The notes under the pieces were generated by a model. The model was not told where the DNA came from and made no database searches. It saw only the letters and a list, made by a program, of their open reading frames with translations. Of a stretch of 64,000 nt of DNA, positions 16,918-25,639 are shown piece by piece. The stretch comes from Vibrio sp. CB1-14 (GTDB lineage Bacteria > Pseudomonadota > Gammaproteobacteria > Enterobacterales > Vibrionaceae). Made by a program: the position numbers and the translations under genes. The stretch is taken from the NCBI RefSeq assembly GCF_040412085.2, contig NZ_CP115921.1, forward strand, positions 1 through 64,000. The letters run 5' to 3'. Numbering within the stretch: the stretch's first letter is position 1; the number at the start of each line of letters is the position of its first letter.

Positions 16918-18414
16918 CTACTTCATTGTTGGCATTACAAATTCACTTTCACGTTGCCCTTTTGGCCATCGTGCTGTCACTGTCTTCATACGAGTATAGA
17001 AGCGAACACCATCATTGCCATGCACATTCAGTGGACCAAAAATAGAACGTTTCCAGCCACCAAAGCTGTGGAATGCCATTGGGACTGGAATAGGCACATT
17101 TACACCCACCATTCCGATCTCAACTTTTTCTGCAAAATCACGAGCTGTATCACCATCACGGGTAAAGATCGCGGTGCCATTACCAAACTCATGCTCATTA
17201 ATAAGCTCTAGAGCGTGTTGATAATCCTTCGCTCGCACCACAGAGAGTACTGGACCAAAGATTTCTTCGTTGTAGATGGTCATATCTGCGGTAACGTTAT
17301 CAAATAGTGTACCGCCTACGAAATAACCGGGAGCACCCGTATCGATATCTCTTCCATCGACAACCAGAGTCGCGCCTTGATCAACACCCGTTTGAATGTA
17401 CTCACGTACCTTATTCATGTGTGGCTCACTGACTAAAGGCCCCATTTCGTTCTCTGGAGAAACGCCAAGCCCAGGACCGACTCGCAGTGCTTGGACCTTT
17501 TCTTTAAGAGCTGCAACCAACTTATCCGCCGCTTCATCGCCCACTGCAACCGCTACCGAAATTGCCATACAGCGCTCACCCGCCGCGCCATAAGCTGCGC
17601 CCATAATCGCGTTCGTTGCACCCTCAAGATCGGCATCCGGCATAACAACTAGATGATTTTTCGCACCGCCAAGTGCCTGAACGCGCTTACCATTAGCACT
17701 GCCTTTTGAGTAAATCGCTTCCGCTATTGGTGTCGAGCCTACGAAGCTTACAGCTGCAACGTCAGGCGCTTCCAGTAGCGCATCAACAACCTCTTTATCA
17801 CCTTGGACAACATTGAATACGCCATCTGGCAAACCAGCTTCTTTTAGCAATTTTGCAAGCATTAGCGAAGCACTTGGATCTTTTTCCGAAGGCTTAAGAA
17901 TAAAGCTATTACCGCAAGCAAGAGAGACAGGGATCATCCACAGCGGTACCATCACCGGGAAATTAAACGGCGTTATCCCAACACAAACACCCACAGGCTG
18001 CATCATGGAATAGCTATCAATTTCACGTCCAACATTTAGCGAGTGCTCGCCTTTAAGTAGGTGTGGAATACCACAAGCAAACTCGACTACTTCCAAACCG
18101 CGAGTGAGCTCCCCCAATGCATCGCTATGAACCTTGCCGTGCTCGGTCGAAATCAATGTTGCCAGCTCATCGGCATTGTCTTCCAATAGGGCTTTAAAGC
18201 GAAACATGACACGAGCACGCTGCAGTGGCGGAGTAGCTTGCCAATCAACTTGCGCTTTTTTCGCAACCTCGACGGCCGCCAAGGCTTCTTCTGCACTAGA
18301 AAGCTGAACTTGCCCTCTTAGCTCGCCATTAGCAGGGTTGAACAAATCGGCATTTCGCTGGCTACTACTTTCAACAATCTCGCCATTAATAAAGTTTGAT
18401 ACCAAAACTGACAT
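16918..18414 (-). CDS. mmsA: CoA-acylating (methyl)malonate-semialdehyde dehydrogenase
   Basis: 498 aa, normal length for MmsA/BauC. Features: the aldehyde-dehydrogenase NAD pocket ITPFNFPVMVP and ILKPSEKDP, GGAKNHLVVMPDAD in place of the usual E-L-GGK segment, and catalytic Cys in AAGERCMAIS. The KNH signature separates the CoA-dependent class from ordinary dehydrogenases. With the aminotransferase 5 bp upstream it converts beta-alanine via malonate semialdehyde to acetyl-CoA and CO2; methylmalonate semialdehyde from valine is the other possible substrate. An AAGGA ribosome binding site precedes the ATG. Confidence 0.9.
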   Translation of the reverse strand: MSVLVSNFINGEIVESSSQRNADLFNPANGELRGQVQLSSAEEALAAVEVAKKAQVDWQATPPLQRARVMFRFKALLEDNADELATLISTEHGKVHSDALGELTRGLEVVEFACGIPHLLKGEHSLNVGREIDSYSMMQPVGVCVGITPFNFPVMVPLWMIPVSLACGNSFILKPSEKDPSASLMLAKLLKEAGLPDGVFNVVQGDKEVVDALLEAPDVAAVSFVGSTPIAEAIYSKGSANGKRVQALGGAKNHLVVMPDADLEGATNAIMGAAYGAAGERCMAISVAVAVGDEAADKLVAALKEKVQALRVGPGLGVSPENEMGPLVSEPHMNKVREYIQTGVDQGATLVVDGRDIDTGAPGYFVGGTLFDNVTADMTIYNEEIFGPVLSVVRAKDYQHALELINEHEFGNGTAIFTRDGDTARDFAEKVEIGMVGVNVPIPVPMAFHSFGGWKRSIFGPLNVHGNDGVRFYTRMKTVTARWPKGQRESEFVMPTMK

Positions 18415-18419
18415 AAGTT

Positions 18420-19757
18420 TTATTCCTTGTATTCAATATTTTGTAGAACATCGGCAATAAGCGTAAACAGATCATCAATATGCTGTTTTTCAATAATCAA
18501 GGGAGGTGACAGTGCAATGATGTCGCCCGTCACCCGAATCAGTGCGCCTTTCTCGAAACACTTAGTAAACACCTGGTAAGCTCGAGAACCGGGTTTACCT
18601 GCAATACCTTCGAGCTCAATGCCCGCGATTAATCCGTAATTACGTAGATCTTTCACATGAGGTAAGCCCTTCAGGCTATGTACCGCTTGCTGCCAGTAGT
18701 CAGCAAGATCCGCCGCTCGGGTATAGAGATTTTCATTACGATAGATATCCAAGGTTGCAAGACCCGCCGCCGCCGCGACTGGGTGACCTGAATAGGTGTA
18801 ACCATGGAACAGTTCTATAGCTTGGCTGTCAGGAGCAACCATTGCTTGATAAATTTCATCGCTAACGAACACCGCTCCCATAGGGATAGCGCCGTTAGTC
18901 AGCCCTTTAGCCGTGGTAATAATGTCTGGCTTAACATCAAACTCTTGAGCAGCGAATGGGCTACCGATACGGCCAAAGCCAGTGATCACTTCATCAAAAA
19001 TGAGCAAAATACCATGTTGGGTACAGATCTCGCGTAGTCGTTTTAAATAGCCTTTCGGCGGTAGAATCACTCCTGTGGATCCAGCAATCGGCTCTACGAT
19101 GACAGCGGCAATATTGCTCGCATCATGCAAGGTAACGATGTTATTGAGACTCTCCGCCCAGCCCGGATCGTAATCGGGCAAACCGTGACTGAAGGCGCTG
19201 TTCTCGATACTTAATGTATGTGGTAAGTGGTCAACGCCAGTAAGCAAACTGCCGAACGCTTTGCGATTGTTAACAATGCCCCCAACGGAGATGCCACCAA
19301 ATCCTACTCCGTGGTAGCCACGCTCTCGGCCAATTAAGCGAGTTCTAGTGCCTTGCCCAATCGCGCGCTGATAAGCTAGCGCAATTTTTAAAGCTGTATC
19401 AACAGACTCTGAACCCGAGTTTGTGAAAAACACTCGATTCAAGCCCGACGGGGCAATCTCTGCCAGTTGTTCTGCAAATTGAAACGGCAGCGGGTGCCCC
19501 ATTTGAAACGTAGGTGCAAAGTCCAAATTATGAATTTGGCTTGCCACAGCTTCACTGATCTCATGTCGGCCATGCCCTGCGTTACAACACCAAAGTCCAG
19601 CAGTACCATCAAGGATCTTTCTTTTATCTTCTGAGGTGTAATACATCCCCTCAGCGGATACCAACATTCGCGGTGACGCTTTGAACTGCGAGTTTGCCGT
19701 AAAAGGCATCCAAAAAGCGTCTTTATTGGTTGATTGTTCGCTTACTAGCGAATCCAT
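18420..19757 (-). CDS. bauA: Beta-alanine/omega-amino acid:pyruvate aminotransferase (class III)
   Basis: About 445 aa from ATG 19757, preceded by AAGAG; ATG 19781 (with GGGG upstream) would add 8 residues and TTG 19793 another 4. The class III fold is clear: LDGTAGLWCCNAGHG, FTNSGSESVDTALK, ERGYHGVGFGG, LLIFDEVITGFGR, and the PLP lysine in TTAKGLTNGAIPMG. The LWC(C)NAGHGR sequence and the linked CoA-acylating dehydrogenase indicate the BauA type, which moves the amino group of beta-alanine to pyruvate. It leads the bauA-mmsA-amidotransferase operon and is divergent from puuR, with three 15-bp tandem repeats just upstream. Confidence 0.87.
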   Translation of the reverse strand: MDSLVSEQSTNKDAFWMPFTANSQFKASPRMLVSAEGMYYTSEDKRKILDGTAGLWCCNAGHGRHEISEAVASQIHNLDFAPTFQMGHPLPFQFAEQLAEIAPSGLNRVFFTNSGSESVDTALKIALAYQRAIGQGTRTRLIGRERGYHGVGFGGISVGGIVNNRKAFGSLLTGVDHLPHTLSIENSAFSHGLPDYDPGWAESLNNIVTLHDASNIAAVIVEPIAGSTGVILPPKGYLKRLREICTQHGILLIFDEVITGFGRIGSPFAAQEFDVKPDIITTAKGLTNGAIPMGAVFVSDEIYQAMVAPDSQAIELFHGYTYSGHPVAAAAGLATLDIYRNENLYTRAADLADYWQQAVHSLKGLPHVKDLRNYGLIAGIELEGIAGKPGSRAYQVFTKCFEKGALIRVTGDIIALSPPLIIEKQHIDDLFTLIADVLQNIEYKE

Positions 19758-19798
19758 GCTCTTATTGTTCGTCCCATGCATAGTGCACCCCAACGGTC

Positions 19799-19840
19799 AT
19801 AGTTGAACTGATCTTAGTTGAACTGTTTATAGTTGAATGA
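19799..19840. promoter_or_regulatory. Three tandem 15-bp repeats upstream of bauA
   Basis: (A/T)TAGTTGAACTG at 19799-19810 and 19814-19825, with a third degenerate unit ATAGTTGAATGA at 19829-19840, each separated by 3 bases. Regular 15-bp spacing in a divergent promoter region suggests binding sites for a regulator of bauA. Confidence 0.5.
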
Positions 19841-19928
19841 ATAATTGTTTCTTTTACTAAACACCGCTAAACACCCATACCGCTTAATGTAAATGCAATG
19901 TTATTAAATATTAAACAAAATTGACTAT

Positions 19929-19938
19929 AGAACGTTCT
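19929..19938. promoter_or_regulatory. Palindrome upstream of puuR
   Basis: AGAACGTTCT is a perfect 10-bp palindrome about 115 bp upstream of the puuR start, in AT-rich sequence. A possible operator. Confidence 0.3.
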
Positions 19939-20051
19939 TTTGAGCGGTGCAATGATAAAATTATAAACATTTTCTGGTTTTTTGCGTTTAGTGCGCTAGG
20001 ATTGTGTTTAGTTTACTAACCACCACGAGTCATCTAGGGAGCATTCATTTC

Positions 20052-20600
20052 ATGGAAATGGAGATTGGACCAAGATTCAAAGCGCTACGAGAACGTGCGG
20101 GACTCTCACAAAGAGAGCTCGCAAAACGTGCAGGCGTCACCAACGGGTTTATTTCACAAATAGAAAGTAACGCAGTTAGCCCGTCTGTCGCTTCACTGAG
20201 TAAATTGCTCAGCAAGATCCCCTCTTCTATGGCGGAGTTTTTTGCCGTCGATGAGCCACAACCAGAGCAGTTCTTCACCCGACGTGCAGACCAGCCAGAA
20301 ATTGGTCGCGGTAAAATCAGCTATCGCCAAATTGGCCATTATCACGAAGATCGCCACATCGGCATGCTAAGAGAAACGCTCTCTCCCGGTGCCGATACTG
20401 GTCAAGAGATGCTCAGTCACGAAGGACAAGAGTGTGGTGTTATCGTGCGAGGCGAGCTTGAGCTCACCGTTGAAGAACAAGTCACCCGTTTAGTCGAAGG
20501 CGACAGCTACTATTTTGATAGTGAGCGCCCTCACCGATTTAGAAACACCACTGATGTGGATTGCGTCATTATCAGTGCAAACTCACCGGCAAGCTTCTAA
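20052..20600 (+). CDS. puuR: PuuR-like XRE/cupin transcriptional regulator
   Basis: About 182 aa from ATG 20052 (AGGGAG 10 bases upstream); an in-frame ATG at 20004 lies ahead of the ribosome binding site and would add 16 residues not found in the family. N-terminal XRE helix-turn-helix (LSQRELAKRAGVTNGFISQIE) and a C-terminal cupin (HEGQECGVIVRGELELT, DSYYFDSERPHRF). PuuR-type regulators repress putrescine-use genes and release them when putrescine binds (established for E. coli PuuR). It precedes puuC by 25 bp. A paralogue is encoded at 24209-24751. Confidence 0.85.
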   Translation: MEMEIGPRFKALRERAGLSQRELAKRAGVTNGFISQIESNAVSPSVASLSKLLSKIPSSMAEFFAVDEPQPEQFFTRRADQPEIGRGKISYRQIGHYHEDRHIGMLRETLSPGADTGQEMLSHEGQECGVIVRGELELTVEEQVTRLVEGDSYYFDSERPHRFRNTTDVDCVIISANSPASF

Positions 20601-20625
20601 CCAAAGGAATTAAGGAAGGATATTT

Positions 20626-22113
20626 ATGGACAACATGACATGGCATGACAAGGCAGAGGCATTGAGTTTTCGAACTCAGGCATTCATCAATGGTGAATTT
20701 GTCAATTCGGCTTCCGGCGATACGTTTGAAATTATTAACCCAGCAACTGGGCATTCACTTGCCCACGTAGCTCGCTGCAGTGAGCAAGATGTTAATAGCG
20801 CAGTTGAAGCAGCGCGTGCGGCATTTGAAAGTCGCGTGTGGAGTGGTTTAGCACCTAGTGAAAGAAAAGCGATTTTGCTCAACTATGCCAAGCTGATCGA
20901 TGAGCATAAAGAAGACTTCGCGCTGCTCGAGTCGCTGGACATGGGCAAACCAATATCGGATGCAATGGGCTATGACGCTCCAGCAACCGCGCGCTGCATT
21001 CAATGGAACGCGGAAGCCATAGATAAGGTGTACGATGAAGTTGCTCCTGTTACTGAAGATGCACTAGCTCTAGTCACCAGAGAAGCACTAGGTGTGGTGG
21101 CTGCGATAGTGCCGTGGAACTTCCCAACTGTCATGGCAGCATGGAAAATTGGTCCAGCACTTGCCACTGGTAACTCGGTTATCGTGAAGCCGTCTGAGAA
21201 GTCTCCGTTGACTGCTATCCTTTTGGCCGATCTTGCCAAACAGGCCGGGATCCCAGCAGGCGTATTCCAAGTACTCCCAGGATTTGGGCACGAGGCGGGA
21301 CAAGCGTTAGCCCTTCATAACGATGTTGATTGTATCACCTTTACTGGCTCCACCGCTGTCGGAAAAAAACTACTCTCCTTTGCCGGAGAATCAAATCTCA
21401 AACGCGCCTTTATGGAATGTGGCGGTAAAAGTCCCCATATTGTGCATTACGATGTCAAAGACATAGAAAAAGCAGCTGCTACCGCTGCGTCCGCTATTTG
21501 CTATAACCAAGGCGAGGTGTGTACTGCAGGCTCTCGTTTGCTCGTTCACTCTTCGATTAAAGACGAGTTTGTCGCACTACTATTGAAATACATGGAGAAC
21601 TGGCAGCCTAATGACCCGCTTCTAGAAAATACCCGCGTTGGAGCAATTGTTGATGCCGCTCAGTACGAGCGCGTGCTTAGCTACATTGACATTGGTAAAA
21701 ATGAAGGTGCGACGCTCGCATTTGGTGGTCAACCCACTATGACACAAACAGATGGCTACTTTATTCAGCCAGCTGTGTTTACCGACGTCACATCGGATAT
21801 GAGGATCTTCCAAGAAGAAATTTTTGGTCCTGTTCTTTGTGTTACCACCTTCGACTCGATCGAAGAAGCGATCACCCTCGCCAATGACAGTGACTACGGC
21901 TTAGCGGCAGGAATCTGGACTTCAGATATTTCTACAGCGGTTCGCTGCTCTCGAGCTCTCCGTGCGGGTACCGTGTTCGTCAATAACTGGGATGGTGGCG
22001 ATATGACCATGCCATTCGGTGGTTATAAACAAAGTGGCAATGGCCGTGATAAATCTCTTCACGCACTGCACAAGTACACCGAAATGAAGTCGACATGGAT
22101 TGAGTTGGATTAG
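20626..22113 (+). CDS. puuC: Gamma-glutamyl-gamma-aminobutyraldehyde dehydrogenase
   Basis: 495 aa, the length of PuuC. Aldehyde-dehydrogenase elements: IVPWNFPTVMAAWKIGPAL, VKPSEKSPLT, MECGGKSPHIV and catalytic Cys in NQGEVCTAGSRLL. The C-terminal NNWDGGDMTMPFGGYKQSG is typical of PuuC and its polyamine-pathway relatives. It oxidises the aldehyde formed by PuuB to gamma-glutamyl-GABA using NAD(P). It is co-transcribed with puuR and ends in a good terminator. It probably also accepts related amino-aldehydes. Confidence 0.9.
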   Translation: MDNMTWHDKAEALSFRTQAFINGEFVNSASGDTFEIINPATGHSLAHVARCSEQDVNSAVEAARAAFESRVWSGLAPSERKAILLNYAKLIDEHKEDFALLESLDMGKPISDAMGYDAPATARCIQWNAEAIDKVYDEVAPVTEDALALVTREALGVVAAIVPWNFPTVMAAWKIGPALATGNSVIVKPSEKSPLTAILLADLAKQAGIPAGVFQVLPGFGHEAGQALALHNDVDCITFTGSTAVGKKLLSFAGESNLKRAFMECGGKSPHIVHYDVKDIEKAAATAASAICYNQGEVCTAGSRLLVHSSIKDEFVALLLKYMENWQPNDPLLENTRVGAIVDAAQYERVLSYIDIGKNEGATLAFGGQPTMTQTDGYFIQPAVFTDVTSDMRIFQEEIFGPVLCVTTFDSIEEAITLANDSDYGLAAGIWTSDISTAVRCSRALRAGTVFVNNWDGGDMTMPFGGYKQSGNGRDKSLHALHKYTEMKSTWIELD

Positions 22114-22142
22114 ATCGTCACATTGTTTCGCATGAATCATCT

Positions 22143-22169
22143 AGGTGCTCAACTCTTTGAGCACCTTTT
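22143..22169. terminator. Terminator after puuC
   Basis: Arms AGGTGCTCAA (22143-22152) and TTGAGCACCT (22157-22166) then TTTT. It also sits just beyond the end of the convergent minus-strand gene at 22181. Confidence 0.85.
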
Positions 22170-22180
22170 GGTTTACAAGG

Positions 22181-22408
22181 TTACATCTGTTGAAGTTGAG
22201 ACATGATTTCGCCTACAGCAGGGATCACTGAAAACACCAATAACCCCGCCATAAAGTAGTTAAAGATAGCCATACCTTCGGCCGAATTAAGTACGCGCTT
22301 TAACAAAGAGCCAAATAGCAGCCAAACACCGACACACTTAATAATAAAGTGCAGACTAGGGAACAGCTCAAGCAGTTGTGCGAAACAAAAACCGACAAGC
22401 AATAGCAT
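22181..22408 (-). CDS. Small hydrophobic membrane protein (75 aa)
   Basis: Two strongly hydrophobic segments (about residues 2-35 and 47-66) are separated by a short polar stretch (KRVLNSAEG), so a two- or three-helix inner-membrane protein is predicted. The ATG lies 41 bp after the ene-reductase stop, with a weak ribosome binding site, so it may depend on translation of the upstream gene. No family is recognised. Confidence 0.45.
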   Translation of the reverse strand: MLLLVGFCFAQLLELFPSLHFIIKCVGVWLLFGSLLKRVLNSAEGMAIFNYFMAGLLVFSVIPAVGEIMSQLQQM

Positions 22409-22449
22409 TAACCCATTTAGGGCAAGTGGTAGCTGACTATTTGATAGGC

Positions 22450-23562
22450 TTACAGCCTAGCCAGTTGCGCTTTTCTATCTTTGTTTACCACGCAGAAGTT
22501 ACCACGCTTGGTACGGCACTTAGAGCAGCGCTCGCACTCAACAGGCGCTCGGTCTCCCTCTTTCCACCTCTTAATGAGTTTCGGTTCAGAAAGTAATGGA
22601 CGTGATAGTGCGAAGTATTGAATGTCTGTCGTATTGGCGAGTACTTCGATGGCACCAATGTCGGTTAAACCACCAACCGTTATAACGGGAATCGACACAT
22701 CCTGACTTACGATATGCCCATACTCGTGGAAGTAGCCCTCTTCTTGAATAGTAAAGCCATCATGTTCTTCACCTATCATCGTATTGGCTTTTCCGTGGAT
22801 ATTGCCAGAGATCACAATGGCATCGACACCGACTTCGTCGAGCTTCTTGCACACTTTGCGGGTCTCTTCAAACGTGAGGCCCCCGTCAAAAAACTCAGTG
22901 GCAGTCAGCTTAACCAAAATCGGAAAATCACTACCCACCAGATTCCGGCATTCACGATATATCTCAAGCAAGAAACGCATGCGGTTTTCTAAACTACCAC
23001 CATATTCATCATCCCGACGATTGTAATACGGGCTTAAGAACTGGTTAATAAGGTACGTGTGCGCTGCGTGAATTTCCACACCATCAAAGCCCGACTGTTT
23101 GGCTCTTAATGTCGCTTTCGCAAACGCAGCAACGATGTAATCAATATCTGATTTGGTCATCGCTGTACCTTGGGTTTGAGTCCCCATCTCAGGTACATCA
23201 CTCGGTGCAAAGATAACGCGCTCGCCGACATTATAGGTCGTCTTGGTTCCGCCATACGCTAACTGCATAACGATTTTTGAGTCGTTGTCGTGAACCAAAC
23301 TTGTCAGCTTTTGGTATTCTGGGATAAACGAATCGTTGTACATCCCCATCATACCGGCGTTGGGTTTTTCTTCTTCAACAATATTGGCATAACCAGTGAC
23401 GATCAGGCCGACCTCACCTTGGGCTAATTCTTTATAAATGGAATACAACTTATCCGTCATGTGACCATCTTCCGTAGCCATGTTTTCCCAAGTCGCGCTT
23501 CTCATAAAGCGATTCTTAAGTGTCAATTTGCCAATACGGCTTTCTGTGAACAAGTGGCTCAA
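22450..23562 (-). CDS. Old-yellow-enzyme family NADH:flavin oxidoreductase
   Basis: 370 aa, an FMN-binding TIM barrel. Signature stretches: LTLKNRFMRSATWENMA, the active-site HAAH in EIHAAHTYLINQFLSP, and YNRRDDEYGGSLENRMRF. The C-terminus has a four-cysteine tail (CERCSKC, then a Cys 8 residues later), as found in several short members of the family. It would reduce activated C=C bonds with NAD(P)H in the cytoplasm; the substrate cannot be told. It sits between the two polyamine blocks but shares no obvious step with them. A small membrane protein follows. Confidence 0.87.
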   Translation of the reverse strand: MSHLFTESRIGKLTLKNRFMRSATWENMATEDGHMTDKLYSIYKELAQGEVGLIVTGYANIVEEEKPNAGMMGMYNDSFIPEYQKLTSLVHDNDSKIVMQLAYGGTKTTYNVGERVIFAPSDVPEMGTQTQGTAMTKSDIDYIVAAFAKATLRAKQSGFDGVEIHAAHTYLINQFLSPYYNRRDDEYGGSLENRMRFLLEIYRECRNLVGSDFPILVKLTATEFFDGGLTFEETRKVCKKLDEVGVDAIVISGNIHGKANTMIGEEHDGFTIQEEGYFHEYGHIVSQDVSIPVITVGGLTDIGAIEVLANTTDIQYFALSRPLLSEPKLIKRWKEGDRAPVECERCSKCRTKRGNFCVVNKDRKAQLARL

Positions 23563-23768
23563 GTCCTATCCCCTCAAAGTATCGTTAAGCTTATTGCTGG
23601 AATAATGCAGCGAGGCGGGATAGTACAGGGAATGTGGGCGGGAAATATTAATCTAGATTAAGGAATTGACGCACTGAATGGTTAATTGTAGATGAACGTC
23701 CTTACGAAGTGTTCACTGCTACACGGCACGGAGAAACCATCGATTACTATACGTACTAAATAGTAGTT

Positions 23769-24152
23769 TCACAAACACTGTCCCATAATGGCAAACGAAC
23801 ATGCTATCGCGATAAACCATGAGATCGAACGCAGTGTGCTCTTATCAATTAAATAAAGGACGTGATAAATCACGCGAAACACAATATGCACTATTGCGAG
23901 TGTTTGCACGCTCTCAGTCACAGTGTCGGTGGCTACCGCTAGTAAGATAGCTATCCCAAATACCAATAGAGATTCAAAAGCATTCTGATGTGATGCTAGT
24001 GCTCGCGCACCAAAGCCTTCTAAACGAGATTGCTGTTCTCTGGGGTGGTTATTGTCGTATCCACCCTCTTTTGCCATCGCGATCGCCAATGGGATTTTGA
24101 CTAGGTAGGGAAGAAATGAGGCAAAAATTAAACAAAGAATGAGTACCGTCAC
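23769..24152 (-). CDS. MAPEG-family membrane protein
   Basis: 127 aa with four predicted helices. The stretch ARALASHQNAFESLLVFGIAIL is the conserved glutathione-binding-type core of bacterial MAPEG proteins; the length is also normal. These are inner-membrane proteins, some with glutathione transferase activity. It follows the second puuR gene by 56 bp on the same strand, but a functional link is not evident. Confidence 0.75.
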   Translation of the reverse strand: MTVLILCLIFASFLPYLVKIPLAIAMAKEGGYDNNHPREQQSRLEGFGARALASHQNAFESLLVFGIAILLAVATDTVTESVQTLAIVHIVFRVIYHVLYLIDKSTLRSISWFIAIACSFAIMGQCL

Positions 24153-24208
24153 GTGAATGTCCTTATTCGTGGGTATTAGGCTGAACTACTTAACGCCATT
24201 ATTCGCGA

Positions 24209-24751
24209 TTAGAACGTCGGGGGAGTCGCTGCACTTATCAATTCACACTCAACTTTACCCCTATTACGAAAACGGTGCGGCTTTCGAGTTTCGAAGTAGT
24301 AAGAATCGCCAGCTTTGAGGACACGGGTTTGACTGCCAACGGTAATTTCGATTTCACCACGGATGACAACGCCGCCTTCCTCTCCTTCATGCTGCATGAA
24401 GTCGGTACCGGTGTCGGAACCGGGTGGGTAGATTTCGCGGAGGATAGCAAGTTCTCTTCCTTCTCGTTTGGCACCGACAAGCAGCATTTTGATGGTGCCG
24501 TCGCCTAAGTCTGCCATTTGATCGGCATTGAAGAAGATCTCATCTTTGGGTTCCACGTCTAGAGTGAAGAACTCACCCATAGAGATTGGAATAGCGTCGA
24601 GAATCTTTTTGAGTGAACCCACTGAAGGGTTCACCAAATTTTGCTCAATTTGAGAGATCATGGAGTTGGTAACACCGCTTCGCTTTGCTAGCTCTCGCTG
24701 CGATAGGCCGCGCATTGTACGAATGGTTTTTAGCTGTTTCCCTACATCCAT
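24209..24751 (-). CDS. Second PuuR-like XRE/cupin regulator
   Basis: 180 aa with the same layout as the regulator at 20052: helix-turn-helix LSQRELAKRSGVTNSMISQIE and cupin (HEGEEGGVVIRGEIEITV, DSYYFETRKPHRF). The pair are clear paralogues. It is the last gene after the putrescine transporter (45 bp from the second permease), so it is well placed for feedback control of the puuA-aminotransferase-transporter unit, with the first PuuR controlling puuC or the bau operon. Which promoter each binds is inference. Confidence 0.85.
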   Translation of the reverse strand: MDVGKQLKTIRTMRGLSQRELAKRSGVTNSMISQIEQNLVNPSVGSLKKILDAIPISMGEFFTLDVEPKDEIFFNADQMADLGDGTIKMLLVGAKREGRELAILREIYPPGSDTGTDFMQHEGEEGGVVIRGEIEITVGSQTRVLKAGDSYYFETRKPHRFRNRGKVECELISAATPPTF

Positions 24752-24796
24752 GAATCTCTCTCCAAATTGATTTAATTATCAGCTAGTTAATTCCGT

Positions 24797-25639
24797 TTAC
24801 TGCTGACTCATCTTCATTTCTAGCAGCCTACGCTTTTCTGCCTTTGCCATCAACCACCACGCGATAAATGTGGCACATGAAACCGCTAGTATCGTGAGCG
24901 TCGCCAGTGCATTGATCTTAGGGCTCACCCCAAGTCTGACGCTGGAGAACACCACCATAGGTAAAGTCGTTGCACTTGGCCCTGACACAAAACTCGCAAT
25001 CACGAGATCGTCTAAAGACAAGGTAAACGCCAGCAACCAACCCGCCAAAATTGCCGGTGCAATAGAAGGTAGCGTAATTTGAAAGAACACCTTCCAAGGC
25101 GGTGCACCTAAGTCCATCGCGGCCTCTTCAATTGAGCGGTCGACTTCTTGAAGCCGTGAGCTAACAACTACCGTGACATAAGCAGTGCAAAACGTCACAT
25201 GGGCTATCCAGATGGTCATCATGCCGCGTTGGCTGAAGATATCGAACACCTGCCCCATTGCAATAAACAAAAGCAACAATGACAAACCAGTAATCACTTC
25301 TGGCATCACCAAAGGCGCGGTAATCATAAACGCAAAGCCCGTCTCTCCTTTGAACTTTCCAAACCGGTTAAGGACAAAGGCGGCAATGATGCCTAGAACC
25401 ACAGCAGCACTTGCCGATAGGAACCCAATAATCAGACTGAGCTTCACACCACCCATTAATAAGTCATCTTCAAGCAGCTCAAAATACCATTTGAATGAAA
25501 ATCCAGACCAAACCGTTACCAAGCGGTTCTCGTTAAACGAGTAGATGATCAGAATCAGAATTGGTAGATAAAGGAACGCAAAGCCCACGCCCAATATCAC
25601 CCATTTAAGTTTGCTGTTGTAAACTGGGATGTCGTTCAT
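24797..25639 (-). CDS. potI: Putrescine ABC transporter permease (PotI/SpuH-like)
   Basis: 280 aa with about six membrane helices. The permease coupling loop EEAAMDLGAPPWKVFFQITLP (in parts: EEAAMDLGA, followed by Gly and the conserved LP) identifies a binding-protein-dependent inner-membrane component. Its start overlaps the end of the preceding permease by 4 bp (ATGA), so translation is coupled. Together with the next three genes it forms a PotFGHI-type importer. Confidence 0.9.
   Translation of the reverse strand: MNDIPVYNSKLKWVILGVGFAFLYLPILILIIYSFNENRLVTVWSGFSFKWYFELLEDDLLMGGVKLSLIIGFLSASAAVVLGIIAAFVLNRFGKFKGETGFAFMITAPLVMPEVITGLSLLLLFIAMGQVFDIFSQRGMMTIWIAHVTFCTAYVTVVVSSRLQEVDRSIEEAAMDLGAPPWKVFFQITLPSIAPAILAGWLLAFTLSLDDLVIASFVSGPSATTLPMVVFSSVRLGVSPKINALATLTILAVSCATFIAWWLMAKAEKRRLLEMKMSQQ

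Noticed and set aside
20004..20051. Longer puuR start at 20004
   Set aside because: It precedes the ribosome binding site and adds residues not typical of the family.
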